Assembly (NCBI RefSeq): GCF_001412655.1
Contig: NZ_CP012996.1
Location: 3,906,001-3,970,000, forward strand
DNA: 64,000 bases
DNA from: Pedobacter sp. PACM 27299
Lineage (GTDB): Bacteria; Bacteroidota; Bacteroidia; Sphingobacteriales; Sphingobacteriaceae
Reading direction: 5' to 3'
The notes under the pieces were generated by a model. The model was not told the DNA's origin and did not search any database. It saw nothing but the letters and a program-made list of their open reading frames with translations. Made by a program: the position numbers and the translations under genes. Below, one piece after another: positions 34,060-42,526 of the stretch. The first letter of the stretch is position 1, and the number at the start of each line of letters is the position of its first letter.

Positions 34060-34638
34060 ATGAAAAAAGTTTTCTTTACTGCAATTGTCTTAGTAGCTAT
34101 CACATTTGCATCCAATACTTCAGTTCAGGCACAATCAAAAATGAGCATGTCTGGAAAAACTAAAATGGTTGGTGGCGCAGCGATGTACCCCACAAAAGAT
34201 ATCATTGATAATGCAGTGAACTCAAAAGATCATACCACTTTGGTTGCAGCAGTAAAAGCGGCAGGTTTAGTTGAAACACTGAAAGGTACAGGACCATTTA
34301 CTGTGTTTGCGCCTACAAACGAAGCTTTCAATAAATTGCCTAAAGGAACAGTAACGACACTCCTTAAACCAGAAAATAAAGCAACATTGACCAAAATATT
34401 AACGTACCATGTAGTTTCAGGAAAAATGGATAGTAAAGCAATAGCTGCAGCCATCAAAAAGGGAAATGGAAAAGCAGAGCTTACTACTGTGGAAGGTGGA
34501 AAACTTTGGGCATCGATGAAAGGAAACAAACTTGTTTTGAAAGATGAAAAAGGTGGGATGAGTACAGTTACCATCGCAGATGTTGATCAAAAAAATGGGG
34601 TGATTCATGTGGTAGATACCGTATTAATGCCAAAATAA
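34060..34638 (+). CDS. Exported fasciclin (FAS1) domain protein
   Basis: This 192-residue protein has a signal peptide ending near Val-Gln-Ala-Gln. One FAS1 domain follows, with Gly-Pro-Phe-Thr-Val-Phe-Ala-Pro-Thr-Asn-Glu-Ala-Phe and Leu-Thr-Tyr-His-Val-Val-Ser-Gly, and a C-terminal Val-Ile-His-Val-Val-Asp-Thr-Val-Leu-Met-Pro. Such proteins act in adhesion or cell-surface interactions. It is a single gene and its partner is unknown. Confidence 0.93.
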   Translation: MKKVFFTAIVLVAITFASNTSVQAQSKMSMSGKTKMVGGAAMYPTKDIIDNAVNSKDHTTLVAAVKAAGLVETLKGTGPFTVFAPTNEAFNKLPKGTVTTLLKPENKATLTKILTYHVVSGKMDSKAIAAAIKKGNGKAELTTVEGGKLWASMKGNKLVLKDEKGGMSTVTIADVDQKNGVIHVVDTVLMPK

Positions 34639-34696
34639 TTTTTTCAATCCGGTTATTCGAATATGATCTTTGAAAGGTCAGTTCGAATTTACCTGG

Positions 34697-34734
34697 GAAA
34701 GCCTAACTATCGATTCTTCGAGGGTTAGGCTTTC
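34697..34734. terminator. Bidirectional terminator between fasciclin and sigma-factor genes
   Basis: A perfect 11-bp stem (34697-34707 with 34724-34734, GAAAGCCTAAC type) has a 16-nt loop. It lies between convergent genes. Confidence 0.7.
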
Positions 34735-34770
34735 TTGCAATTATAGCATTCCATAATGATCATTCCATTG

Positions 34771-35367
34771 TTATACTACAGCAAAGGATCTTCTCAAATT
34801 GATGATGGCTAGCCGAAGTCGGGTTTTGACAGTTCCTATTGGCAGCGACAATGTTTCCGCTGCTTCTGAATGTGTGAAGCCTTTGTAATAAATTAAGTCA
34901 ATCACATCACGTTGCTTAGGCTGCAAGCTCATAATTAGTGTTTTCAAATCCATAACATCTGGGTTAATGCACCACTGATAATTTCGGTTGATTTGAATCG
35001 ACCAATTCTCTAAAGCTTCTGAACCTCTAATTACACGCTCTCCGTTGTTTCTAAGCTGATCTATGGCCGTATTTCTTGCTGTTTTTGCAAGCCAGGTAAA
35101 TAATCGTCCTTTTTCAGGATCATATTGCCTGATATTCCTGGTGATTTTTAAAAATGTTTCCTGTAAAACATCTTCAGATGGCTCTTGATATTTTACAATT
35201 CGAATAATGATTTCGAATAATGAGACGGCATAATGTTCATACAGTTTATTAAATGCAAACCTGTCACCAGATTTTAGTCCATCAACAAGTATGGTTTGAT
35301 CCTTTCTTATAAGCTGAGCTTTAACTGGATCATTCAACAACAAAAGCGAAATTGTGGGAGGATTCAT
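34771..35367 (-). CDS. ECF-type RNA polymerase sigma factor
   Basis: The product has 198 residues. Region 2 has Phe-Asn-Lys-Leu-Tyr-Glu-His-Tyr-Ala and Glu-Asp-Val-Leu-Gln-Glu-Thr-Phe-Leu-Lys-Ile, then Thr-Trp-Leu-Ala-Lys-Thr-Ala-Arg-Asn. Region 4 has Asp-Leu-Ile-Tyr-Tyr-Lys-Gly-Phe-Thr-His-Ser-Glu-Ala-Ala and Thr-Val-Lys-Thr-Arg-Leu-Arg. It resembles SigK-type factors. No anti-sigma gene is next to it in this window. About 200 gene-free bases lie upstream. Confidence 0.9.
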   Translation of the reverse strand: MNPPTISLLLLNDPVKAQLIRKDQTILVDGLKSGDRFAFNKLYEHYAVSLFEIIIRIVKYQEPSEDVLQETFLKITRNIRQYDPEKGRLFTWLAKTARNTAIDQLRNNGERVIRGSEALENWSIQINRNYQWCINPDVMDLKTLIMSLQPKQRDVIDLIYYKGFTHSEAAETLSLPIGTVKTRLRLAIINLRRSFAVV

Positions 35368-35577
35368 ATAGGAATAGCTGATTAGGCAGTCGATTAATTT
35401 CTTTATCGTTTCAATATGTCAATATTTTTGTAGCGTGACCATATAACATTCTCCTCCAAAAAATGTTTTACACCACCTTCTTTTTTAATAAAGATAAAAA
35501 ACTAATAAACAATAAGTTAACACACAAAAAGGATATATCAATCCAATCCATCCGTAAAGCACTTAATGGTCAAATGC

Positions 35578-36360
35578 CTACGGTTTCCCTTCAGTTGCTG
35601 CCCATAAAATTGCGTTTCCAAACATCAGCTTAAACTCTTTTGAGTTTAATAAATTGGCATGATGCCCAATTAAAAAATAAACATTGCGGGCCTTCATTTT
35701 TTGATTGATCCATATGACGGGATGATCTCCCATCTTGATGGTAGAAACGGGACTATAACTGCCTTCATCTACATTCGCCAAGACCTTTACCTGAGGTCTT
35801 GGATTTTTATCAAAAGTATACCATTCGTCGTCAGGTATACTGAAAAATGCTGGAAGTCCCTTCATCACAGGATGTTTCCGGTCTTCCACATGTACGATTC
35901 CTGAAGCACGTTCTGCAATATAATTTTTGAAGCGGATTCCGCCCATGAAATTTGAAAACCAGTTCCACATGGGATAGCCGTCAAATTCACCAAGCAACGT
36001 AGCGTGGTGAAAACCTACCCATCCTCCTCTTCCTTCCTCAATATACTTTTCAAATGCAGCCTTCGCCTCATCTGTCCAGGCATAGGGAGGATAATTTAGC
36101 TGAAGAAAAACCTTGTAATTAGATAAATAGACTTCGTTAATTTCATTAGTTTGATGAATTACGGTGACTTCCAAGTTTTGTTTTTCCGCAAAATTATGGA
36201 GCCAGTTCAATGCGGCAGCCACAAAACCTTCATGTCCACCACCACGTTCAGTTAAAACCAATATCTTAAATTTAGGAGGCTTAGAAATTGCGGCAGCATC
36301 TGGTGCAAAAATGACTAGGCTGAATAAGATCAATAATTGAATTGTTTTAAATTTCATCAT
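35578..36360 (-). CDS. ThuA-domain exported protein
   Basis: This 260-residue protein has a signal peptide ending near Asp-Ala-Ala-Ala. It has the ThuA/glutamine-amidotransferase-like fold: Gly-Gly-His-Glu-Gly-Phe, then Gly-Gly-Trp-Val-Gly-Phe-His-His-Ala, then His-Pro-Val-Met-Lys-Gly-Leu-Pro and Asp-Glu-Trp-Tyr. ThuA is named for trehalose use in rhizobia and occurs widely in sugar loci, without a defined reaction. It is the last gene of the minus-strand polysaccharide locus. Confidence 0.88.
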   Translation of the reverse strand: MMKFKTIQLLILFSLVIFAPDAAAISKPPKFKILVLTERGGGHEGFVAAALNWLHNFAEKQNLEVTVIHQTNEINEVYLSNYKVFLQLNYPPYAWTDEAKAAFEKYIEEGRGGWVGFHHATLLGEFDGYPMWNWFSNFMGGIRFKNYIAERASGIVHVEDRKHPVMKGLPAFFSIPDDEWYTFDKNPRPQVKVLANVDEGSYSPVSTIKMGDHPVIWINQKMKARNVYFLIGHHANLLNSKEFKLMFGNAILWAATEGKP

Positions 36361-36406
36361 TTGCTTTATATTAAAAATTCTTAAAAGGCAATTTGCAAAC
36401 CTCCTA

Positions 36407-38467
36407 TTACTTTTCTTTTTTTGGAACAGCAGGCTCAGTTCCTACAAATTTGACCACAAATGCACGGTGGTCTCTAAAGGTGTTATAGGTGCTTTTTTGA
36501 ACCTCGTTCACTACAAAATTAAAACCTTTATTTGGCGGACTGGATAAGCTATTATTGCAAATGTGCTGAAGGTAAATCCCTTGTTTGTTTGGGACTTCAA
36601 CAGAACTTTCGATCTTGATTTCATTATTTAGAACATCATAAATACCGAATGCGTAAGCTTGGTGATGGTTCACCTCCTCTGCAACTTTATATGCTGCATA
36701 ACCAGCACGTGTATGCTTTTCGCTCATATAGGCTTCCTGATTTGGCGCATCGTACGGGCTTTCGCTTTGGAAGAAATAAGTGCTACCATATTCCCCTTTC
36801 CAATAGGTTTGATATTCCTGGAAATGTTCATTAAAAAGCGCATACATCGTCACATGATCTCCATTCACAACCAAACCATTTTTTGTCGTATTAATGCCCC
36901 AGCCTACACTACCTTTTACGCCATGATCCGCCCTCCAGATCCAAAAATGATCTCCGATCACATCATTACTGTTAACAATTACCGTTTGATCCACATGTAC
37001 TTTTTCAGGGCGGAAGCCCCCAACTCTGAAAAACAAATCGGCCAAAACGGTAGGGTTCTTTTCATGTCTTGTTCTGTTGTGCTCCAATCCTACCTGTATT
37101 AAGCTGTGGGAGCTATAATGTGCATCAAACATGATGGATGCGACTGAAACACCATCTATGTCAGCAATCACAATGGCAGAAGTAGCATTATCTTTACCTG
37201 GTATTAAGGTAGCCAAACCAATGCCCAGGATAATGGTACTGGGCTTACTTACATAAAGCGGTTCTGAGAGTTCGTACATACCAGGAGTAATCAGCAAGTG
37301 CTTCCCTGCGTTTAGCTGTTTGTTCATCTCCTTTGCAGTAGTTCCTGGTTTAACAGTGAAGAAATCCTCCAAGACATCGATGACATCTCCATCACCCATA
37401 TCAGTCCTTGAGTAGGAAATGCCTTTATGATCTCTTTTTAATGCCGGACGGAATACCTTATATCGCTGATCTTCGTCTACAAATAAAAAGGGTTTTTCTC
37501 GAATAATGGGTGTATTTGGGATAACGGTTACATTTCCTCCCTTATCCCAATTGTTCTGATAAGTACTTAAGTCTACACTTGGTCCAAAATCAACCCCTTG
37601 AAAACAATAGTTGTATTTGACTTCTTCAAACTCCCCGCGTCCTTTATTTAAAATTGAATTGCGGGTATACCATTGCTGCTGATTTTTTGATCCGGCAGCA
37701 CTTTCAAAATGGCAGTCGGCGGTATATCCACCACTCACCCAGCCGTCTCCCCATTGATGGCGCAGCACGCGGGTAGAATAAATTCTGCGTAATGGAGCTG
37801 CCTGAGAAACCGCCCATTTAAAGGTCTCCTCTTCCTCATAGGTTTCCGGGCCAATGACTGACAGATTTTCTGCAGATCGCCAAAAAGTACAAGTGCCATT
37901 TCCTGCTGACAAATGCGGCGGCGTATGGAGGTTAGAGATTTCTACCTCGTAAGGTGTCCTTCCTAACCCAGCTATCTGTACATAGAATGGTATTTTGAGC
38001 AAACCTGCCGCTTTATAATCGCCAGGCTTAAAAAACATCGCGTAGCGATTTGGACTAAACTCCTGACCAAACATTTCATCATGAATGCCATTCACCTCAA
38101 GACCAACAGCTGCTAAATTATCTGATGGACTATAGATATAAGTATTTGCACCAAACAATTCAATAGCTAAACCCAATAGCGCAATCAGTCCCTTATCGTC
38201 AAATACCTGGTAATAATAATCATATGGATTTCCTTTAACCGTTTTATCGATGAAAGAAGTCTGCGCGGTGCTCCCTATATTTTTATAGGTTCCCAACCGG
38301 CCTTTTGCTCGTTTGATGGTATAAATTCTTTTTGTTTTTTTATCAAGGACTTTATCACTAAAATCCAATACCACTTGCCCATTCTTAACAACAGCTTCTT
38401 TTGTCTGAGCCTGCCCTTCTGAAGAGAAAACAAGTAGCATTATTAATAATATTAAACTGTATCTCAT
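36407..38467 (-). CDS. Exported GH55-like beta-helix protein of the PUL
   Basis: This 686-residue protein has a signal peptide (residues about 1-20, ending Gln-Ala-Gln). Its two halves each look like parallel beta-helix units, including Phe-Trp-Arg-Ser-Ala-Glu-Asn-Leu-Ser-Val in the first half, Ser-Gln-Ala-Ala-Pro-Leu-Arg-Arg, and Gln-Gln-Gln-Trp-Tyr-Thr-Arg-Asn. Homologues are often named adenylyl cyclase or coagulation factor 5/8 type protein. Neither name fits the sequence; the double helix layout is closer to GH55 beta-1,3-glucanases. Its position beside GH9 and GH18 genes supports a glycan-degrading role (inference). Confidence 0.7.
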   Translation of the reverse strand: MRYSLILLIMLLVFSSEGQAQTKEAVVKNGQVVLDFSDKVLDKKTKRIYTIKRAKGRLGTYKNIGSTAQTSFIDKTVKGNPYDYYYQVFDDKGLIALLGLAIELFGANTYIYSPSDNLAAVGLEVNGIHDEMFGQEFSPNRYAMFFKPGDYKAAGLLKIPFYVQIAGLGRTPYEVEISNLHTPPHLSAGNGTCTFWRSAENLSVIGPETYEEEETFKWAVSQAAPLRRIYSTRVLRHQWGDGWVSGGYTADCHFESAAGSKNQQQWYTRNSILNKGRGEFEEVKYNYCFQGVDFGPSVDLSTYQNNWDKGGNVTVIPNTPIIREKPFLFVDEDQRYKVFRPALKRDHKGISYSRTDMGDGDVIDVLEDFFTVKPGTTAKEMNKQLNAGKHLLITPGMYELSEPLYVSKPSTIILGIGLATLIPGKDNATSAIVIADIDGVSVASIMFDAHYSSHSLIQVGLEHNRTRHEKNPTVLADLFFRVGGFRPEKVHVDQTVIVNSNDVIGDHFWIWRADHGVKGSVGWGINTTKNGLVVNGDHVTMYALFNEHFQEYQTYWKGEYGSTYFFQSESPYDAPNQEAYMSEKHTRAGYAAYKVAEEVNHHQAYAFGIYDVLNNEIKIESSVEVPNKQGIYLQHICNNSLSSPPNKGFNFVVNEVQKSTYNTFRDHRAFVVKFVGTEPAVPKKEK

Positions 38468-38492
38468 GATGTCAATTGCTTTAATGCTACAT

Positions 38493-39512
38493 TTATTTGT
38501 TTACACCTGTATGCACTGTTTTTCTAAGTACACCATCATCGGTATCGCCACTATAATCCCAATACATCGCCCCAAGCATCCCGCGATCCAGCAAATATTT
38601 ACATTTGATGGCAATTGATTTCGGGTCCTCATAGGTACAAACAAAATCACCAACTGCATTGGTCAGAAACGGAGCCTGCGCTGCTTCATCCCATTCCTGC
38701 TTAAAACCAACTAACTTTAGCACTTCTTTGTAATCGATAAAATTTGGAATGCCATCTTTACCATGGCCATAAAACGGAATACCCAATACCAGCTTATTGA
38801 TCGGCATACCCGCAGCTACATGTGCCGTTACCGCTTCATCTACACTAATACCACTGGTATATTTGGAGCGATATAAACCGGCATGGTGGCCAGGGGGATT
38901 TCCCATATCGTAAGTCATGATGTTCACAAAGTCAACCACAGGTGCTATCGACTTAAAATCAATATACTTGGCGTTTGCTGCGGTGGCCAATGTCAATAGT
39001 TTTTTAGCACCAATCTTTTCACGGATCACCTTCATCAATAGGGTATAATTTTCTGTGTCTTCGGCTGCAGCCGATATTTTAGCCATATTGCTCGTTGGAT
39101 ACTCCCAATCAATATCAATACCATCCAGTTTAAATTCCCTGATCACACGTAAACAATCCTCTGCAAACTTTGTTCGATTCGCTTTCAAAGCAGCCATTTC
39201 ACTAAAACGTCCACTTCCCCATCCTCCGACAGAGAGTAAGACCTTCAGTGAAGGATGCTTTTTCTTCAGTGCAACTAAACTTCGTAATCGGTTTTCATTG
39301 TCAATTCTGATCCCGTTAAAATCTTCATTGACATGTCCAAAAGCATAATTCACATGGGTCACATACTGAGGATCGGGCAACACAGTTGTCCATGAAGTCA
39401 AGTAAGCCACTATGATTTTCTTTGAATTGGAATGATGTTCTTTAGTGGCTTGTGCAAAGCAAGCAGTGCAGAACACCAACATGCCTATCATAGATTTCGT
39501 AATTTTTTTCAT
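38493..39512 (-). CDS. GH18 glycoside hydrolase (chitinase/endo-N-acetylglucosaminidase type)
   Basis: This 339-residue exported protein has the GH18 catalytic signature Asp130-Gly-Ile-Asp133-Ile-Asp135-Trp-Glu137, with Glu137 as the acid. Upstream is Val-Leu-Leu-Ser-Val-Gly-Gly-Trp-Gly-Ser (second conserved GH18 motif), and downstream are Met-Thr-Tyr-Asp-Met and Gly-Met-Leu-Gly-Ala-Met-Tyr-Trp-Asp. It cleaves beta-1,4 GlcNAc linkages using substrate-assisted catalysis. It lies between the GH9 and GH55-like genes of the PUL. Confidence 0.95.
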   Translation of the reverse strand: MKKITKSMIGMLVFCTACFAQATKEHHSNSKKIIVAYLTSWTTVLPDPQYVTHVNYAFGHVNEDFNGIRIDNENRLRSLVALKKKHPSLKVLLSVGGWGSGRFSEMAALKANRTKFAEDCLRVIREFKLDGIDIDWEYPTSNMAKISAAAEDTENYTLLMKVIREKIGAKKLLTLATAANAKYIDFKSIAPVVDFVNIMTYDMGNPPGHHAGLYRSKYTSGISVDEAVTAHVAAGMPINKLVLGIPFYGHGKDGIPNFIDYKEVLKLVGFKQEWDEAAQAPFLTNAVGDFVCTYEDPKSIAIKCKYLLDRGMLGAMYWDYSGDTDDGVLRKTVHTGVNK

Positions 39513-39573
39513 TTCATGATTTATTTTGAAGTTTGATAATTTAGGAAGCAGTATTAATTCCTGTGATTCCTAT

Positions 39574-41481
39574 TTACTGGATTGACATCGCGGTTAAGGC
39601 CTGTAAAAACCAGCCAGTATGTGGAATCCATTGTTCGGACCAGCGCCATTCATTGCCATTATCTTCCATCTTGAAATCGATTCCTGAACCATCCGGACGG
39701 CCATCCTTTCCGGTGATTCCATTAGAAATCCCTCCTCTTCCAGAACCATGTCCATACATAGAATTCATGTGAGGGACATTATTCTGACCATACCCATACA
39801 TCATGCAGATGTTATAAGGATTTGTTCCAAGCACCCAGGACACCAGATTTGAAGCATAAGCTGCCAATTCAGGTTTAACACCCAATGCTCCTTTTGAGGG
39901 ATAAACCAGGCGGCCACCTACCAATGCTGCTGAAGCCAAGGAACCTAATCTGGCATCCTCGCCCTGCCACCACCAGCCACTCTCATTTTCATGGGGAATA
40001 AAAAAACCGGATTTCAGGGTCCCTTTATGGAGGAAATTTTGTCTGGCATATCCAAAAGGGTTAACGACTTCATTCGTTACCTTCAGGTTATAGTCTAATG
40101 CTATTTTTATAGTCTTCAAGGCTGTACCACGGGCAGATTTTTCGGTTTCCACATCAAGGTATCTGGCCAGAGCAATCACGGGAAGTCCTGCATCTGCAGC
40201 ATGCCAGAAAGGCCTGCCCTCTTCATTTGCCATAAAATAGCCTTTCGGAGAAAGGCGTTTGTTTAAGTTTAGTGCCCTTTTACGTGCCTCTTGTTTGTAT
40301 GCCTCTTTTCCAGTGGCTATCCAGAGTTCTGAAGAAGCCATGAGTGCACAATAATCGTCAATGATATTATCTTTACCATCATCCGCATAGGTAGTACTAA
40401 ATTGCTGTAAGTGTGCAAATGCCCTTTCTGCAGCCGAAAGGTACTGTGCTGAGCTAAATTCTCCATTAATTTTCCATTTCGAAATTCTTGCTAAAGCGGC
40501 AACGGCCATCCCCCCGCCTTCACGATAAGCACATTGATAGTCGCTGGTCGTTTTGCTATCTGCAAGTAAACCCACCACACGGCGTGCATTTGGATCTTTA
40601 TCAAAATAACTGAATACCGTCATATAAAAATAGCCTTCCGGTGATAGGGACCGCATGATGTAATCTGCCCCATATAAAGCTTCTTTAGTTAAAGATGTTT
40701 TGGCATTTACCTGTCTCAACAAGTCAGGAATCCTTTCTACAGTATTGATCATTGACCAATCTACCATTGGAATCTGCTGTGGAAGCATATAATTGGTATA
40801 GGCCAAGTGTGAAAAATATTTGCTGATATCACCTGAAGCATCACACCATCCTCCACGAAGGTCTACCGTTTTATTGCTACCAAAAAGTTTGATGTGCTGG
40901 TCAGCCTCCAATTCCTGGGGAGAGTTAGCCCGCTGGTGATAAAAGAAATCTACAATCGCAGGAATTCCTATTTTCCCTAAAGCATTGTTTTCAATTTTAA
41001 AGGCAAAAGAATCAAAATACTGCCCATTTAGCAATACCCGGACTTTATACTGTCCGGGCTTTTGATATGCTGAAAAATCTGCTCGGCTATACCAGCTATC
41101 CAGATTCCAATCGGTCACCTGTTCCGCTGATCCTAATTTACCAGTAAAAACAGGTTTCAGGCTAAGGGCATCTAATAATTTAAATTCATGATTCAAAGGC
41201 ATAGGTGTTTTACTACTTACCACTGCCACCTTTGGCCCCAGTAGGTTATAGGCAACCTGATTCACCAGGACGTTTACAGTTGTAACCAAGGAAGACTCGG
41301 GGAATCTTTGTTCCTGGCGACTGAACGATTCACCCCTGAAGTTACTCGTTTCGAAGGAATTGAAGCGTTCTGGAGATGCAGAACGAACAGGCTGTGCAAA
41401 AATATTAAGACTAAACACGGCAAACAGAAGGAGGGTAATTCCTCCTCTGTTTTTCATTAAATCTGGGGTTAAAAATATCAT
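39574..41481 (-). CDS. GH9-family glycoside hydrolase with N-terminal Ig-like domain
   Basis: This 635-residue exported protein starts, after its signal, with a CelD_N-like immunoglobulin domain (Asn-Gln-Val-Ala-Tyr...Ala-Val-Val-Ser at about residues 72-90). The (alpha/alpha)6 catalytic domain follows, with Gly-Gly-Trp-Cys-Asp-Ala-Ser-Gly-Asp in place of the usual Gly-Gly-Trp-x-Asp-Ala-Gly-Asp. A late Trp-Arg-Trp-Ser-Glu-Gln-Trp-Ile supplies the likely catalytic acid. GH9 enzymes are mostly cellulases, but also include exo-glucosaminidases and other beta-glycosidases. The altered Asp motif makes the substrate uncertain. Confidence 0.85.
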   Translation of the reverse strand: MIFLTPDLMKNRGGITLLLFAVFSLNIFAQPVRSASPERFNSFETSNFRGESFSRQEQRFPESSLVTTVNVLVNQVAYNLLGPKVAVVSSKTPMPLNHEFKLLDALSLKPVFTGKLGSAEQVTDWNLDSWYSRADFSAYQKPGQYKVRVLLNGQYFDSFAFKIENNALGKIGIPAIVDFFYHQRANSPQELEADQHIKLFGSNKTVDLRGGWCDASGDISKYFSHLAYTNYMLPQQIPMVDWSMINTVERIPDLLRQVNAKTSLTKEALYGADYIMRSLSPEGYFYMTVFSYFDKDPNARRVVGLLADSKTTSDYQCAYREGGGMAVAALARISKWKINGEFSSAQYLSAAERAFAHLQQFSTTYADDGKDNIIDDYCALMASSELWIATGKEAYKQEARKRALNLNKRLSPKGYFMANEEGRPFWHAADAGLPVIALARYLDVETEKSARGTALKTIKIALDYNLKVTNEVVNPFGYARQNFLHKGTLKSGFFIPHENESGWWWQGEDARLGSLASAALVGGRLVYPSKGALGVKPELAAYASNLVSWVLGTNPYNICMMYGYGQNNVPHMNSMYGHGSGRGGISNGITGKDGRPDGSGIDFKMEDNGNEWRWSEQWIPHTGWFLQALTAMSIQ

Positions 41482-41514
41482 GTACTTAATAATTTTATAA
41501 GTTTGATTGGTTCA

Positions 41515-42489
41515 TTACAAATTCTGAATGACTGTAAAGTCATCCATATCACACCAGGGTTCCCAGACACTAAAATTACCTGTTGCTCCTATTGCTTTAA
41601 ATCCAAATTCAGCCTTTTTTTCTGCGACCTGAAAATCCAGCGAAATTGGGGTCCATGTGGTCGTTGCGGATAATAGCTTAGATTTTCCATTGGCATAAAT
41701 AAACATATTTGTCCCGGCAGATTTATACCATGCGCTAACGGTATAATTGCCATTTGGCAAATTATTAATGGTTTGCAATACATGCCCGCTGGTCACTTTG
41801 CCAGTCCAGAAATTTAGGTCTTTTCCAGTTCTACCATTTGCATTCTTTAACTCAGCTTCTCCGGCAGAAGTTACCCATCCTTCATATCCATTTTCAAAGC
41901 CTGCATTGATCACTTTCAGGGGAATCGTTAGATAGTCTCTCTTCAGCACATCCACATCCAGATAAACTACTACGGTGTTCTGTTCCTCGTTTAGTTTATA
42001 TTTTGAGGGATTGGTCATCTGAACACCTAAAGCAATTGTCTTTCCTGCGTATTTATCTAAACGATCCAATTTCAGTACCGGAACTGCGGCTCCTTTCATG
42101 ATCATATCTTTAGAAGATACAGAAACTTTAGGATCCAAAGTATAATCGGCTCCATCTAATGGCACCGTATTTACAGGCAATGCTCCTGAACTAATCAAAC
42201 TAGTAATCTGCCTGTTATCTACTGCTATATCCACAGTAAATGTCTCCTGCTCCAGAAATCCACCCCGATAAATCGGAATCGTTAAGCCTACAGTTCTCGC
42301 AATCGGGTCTATTGAAAGCGAACCCTTAGAAAGTATTGGAAACAAGCCATTTGGATTTTGTGCGGCGGGAAAATAGACGGCTACCACCTCATTGGATTTT
42401 ACTCCTATGATCGTTTGCTTTTTACAGGAAAGCACTGCCGACATCGCGAGCAGGACAAATCCATAGCTTATGTTTTTATGAATTTTCAT
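41515..42489 (-). CDS. DUF1735 surface glycan-binding lipoprotein with C-terminal CBM-like domain
   Basis: The product has 324 residues and a lipobox Val-Leu-Ser-Cys22. Residues about 30-185 match DUF1735 (Ig-like, found in BT_3987-type surface proteins). The C-terminal part (about 190-324) has Asn-Ala-Gly-Phe-Glu-Asn-Gly-Tyr-Glu-Gly-Trp and Tyr-Thr-Val-Ser-Ala-Trp-Tyr-Lys-Ser, typical of CBM4/9-like jelly rolls. It is probably the surface glycan-binding protein (SusE-like position) following SusD. Confidence 0.85.
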   Translation of the reverse strand: MKIHKNISYGFVLLAMSAVLSCKKQTIIGVKSNEVVAVYFPAAQNPNGLFPILSKGSLSIDPIARTVGLTIPIYRGGFLEQETFTVDIAVDNRQITSLISSGALPVNTVPLDGADYTLDPKVSVSSKDMIMKGAAVPVLKLDRLDKYAGKTIALGVQMTNPSKYKLNEEQNTVVVYLDVDVLKRDYLTIPLKVINAGFENGYEGWVTSAGEAELKNANGRTGKDLNFWTGKVTSGHVLQTINNLPNGNYTVSAWYKSAGTNMFIYANGKSKLLSATTTWTPISLDFQVAEKKAEFGFKAIGATGNFSVWEPWCDMDDFTVIQNL

Positions 42490-42526
42490 CAGAATTATCA
42501 GTTTTAATGGTGTTCAAATTATTTCG

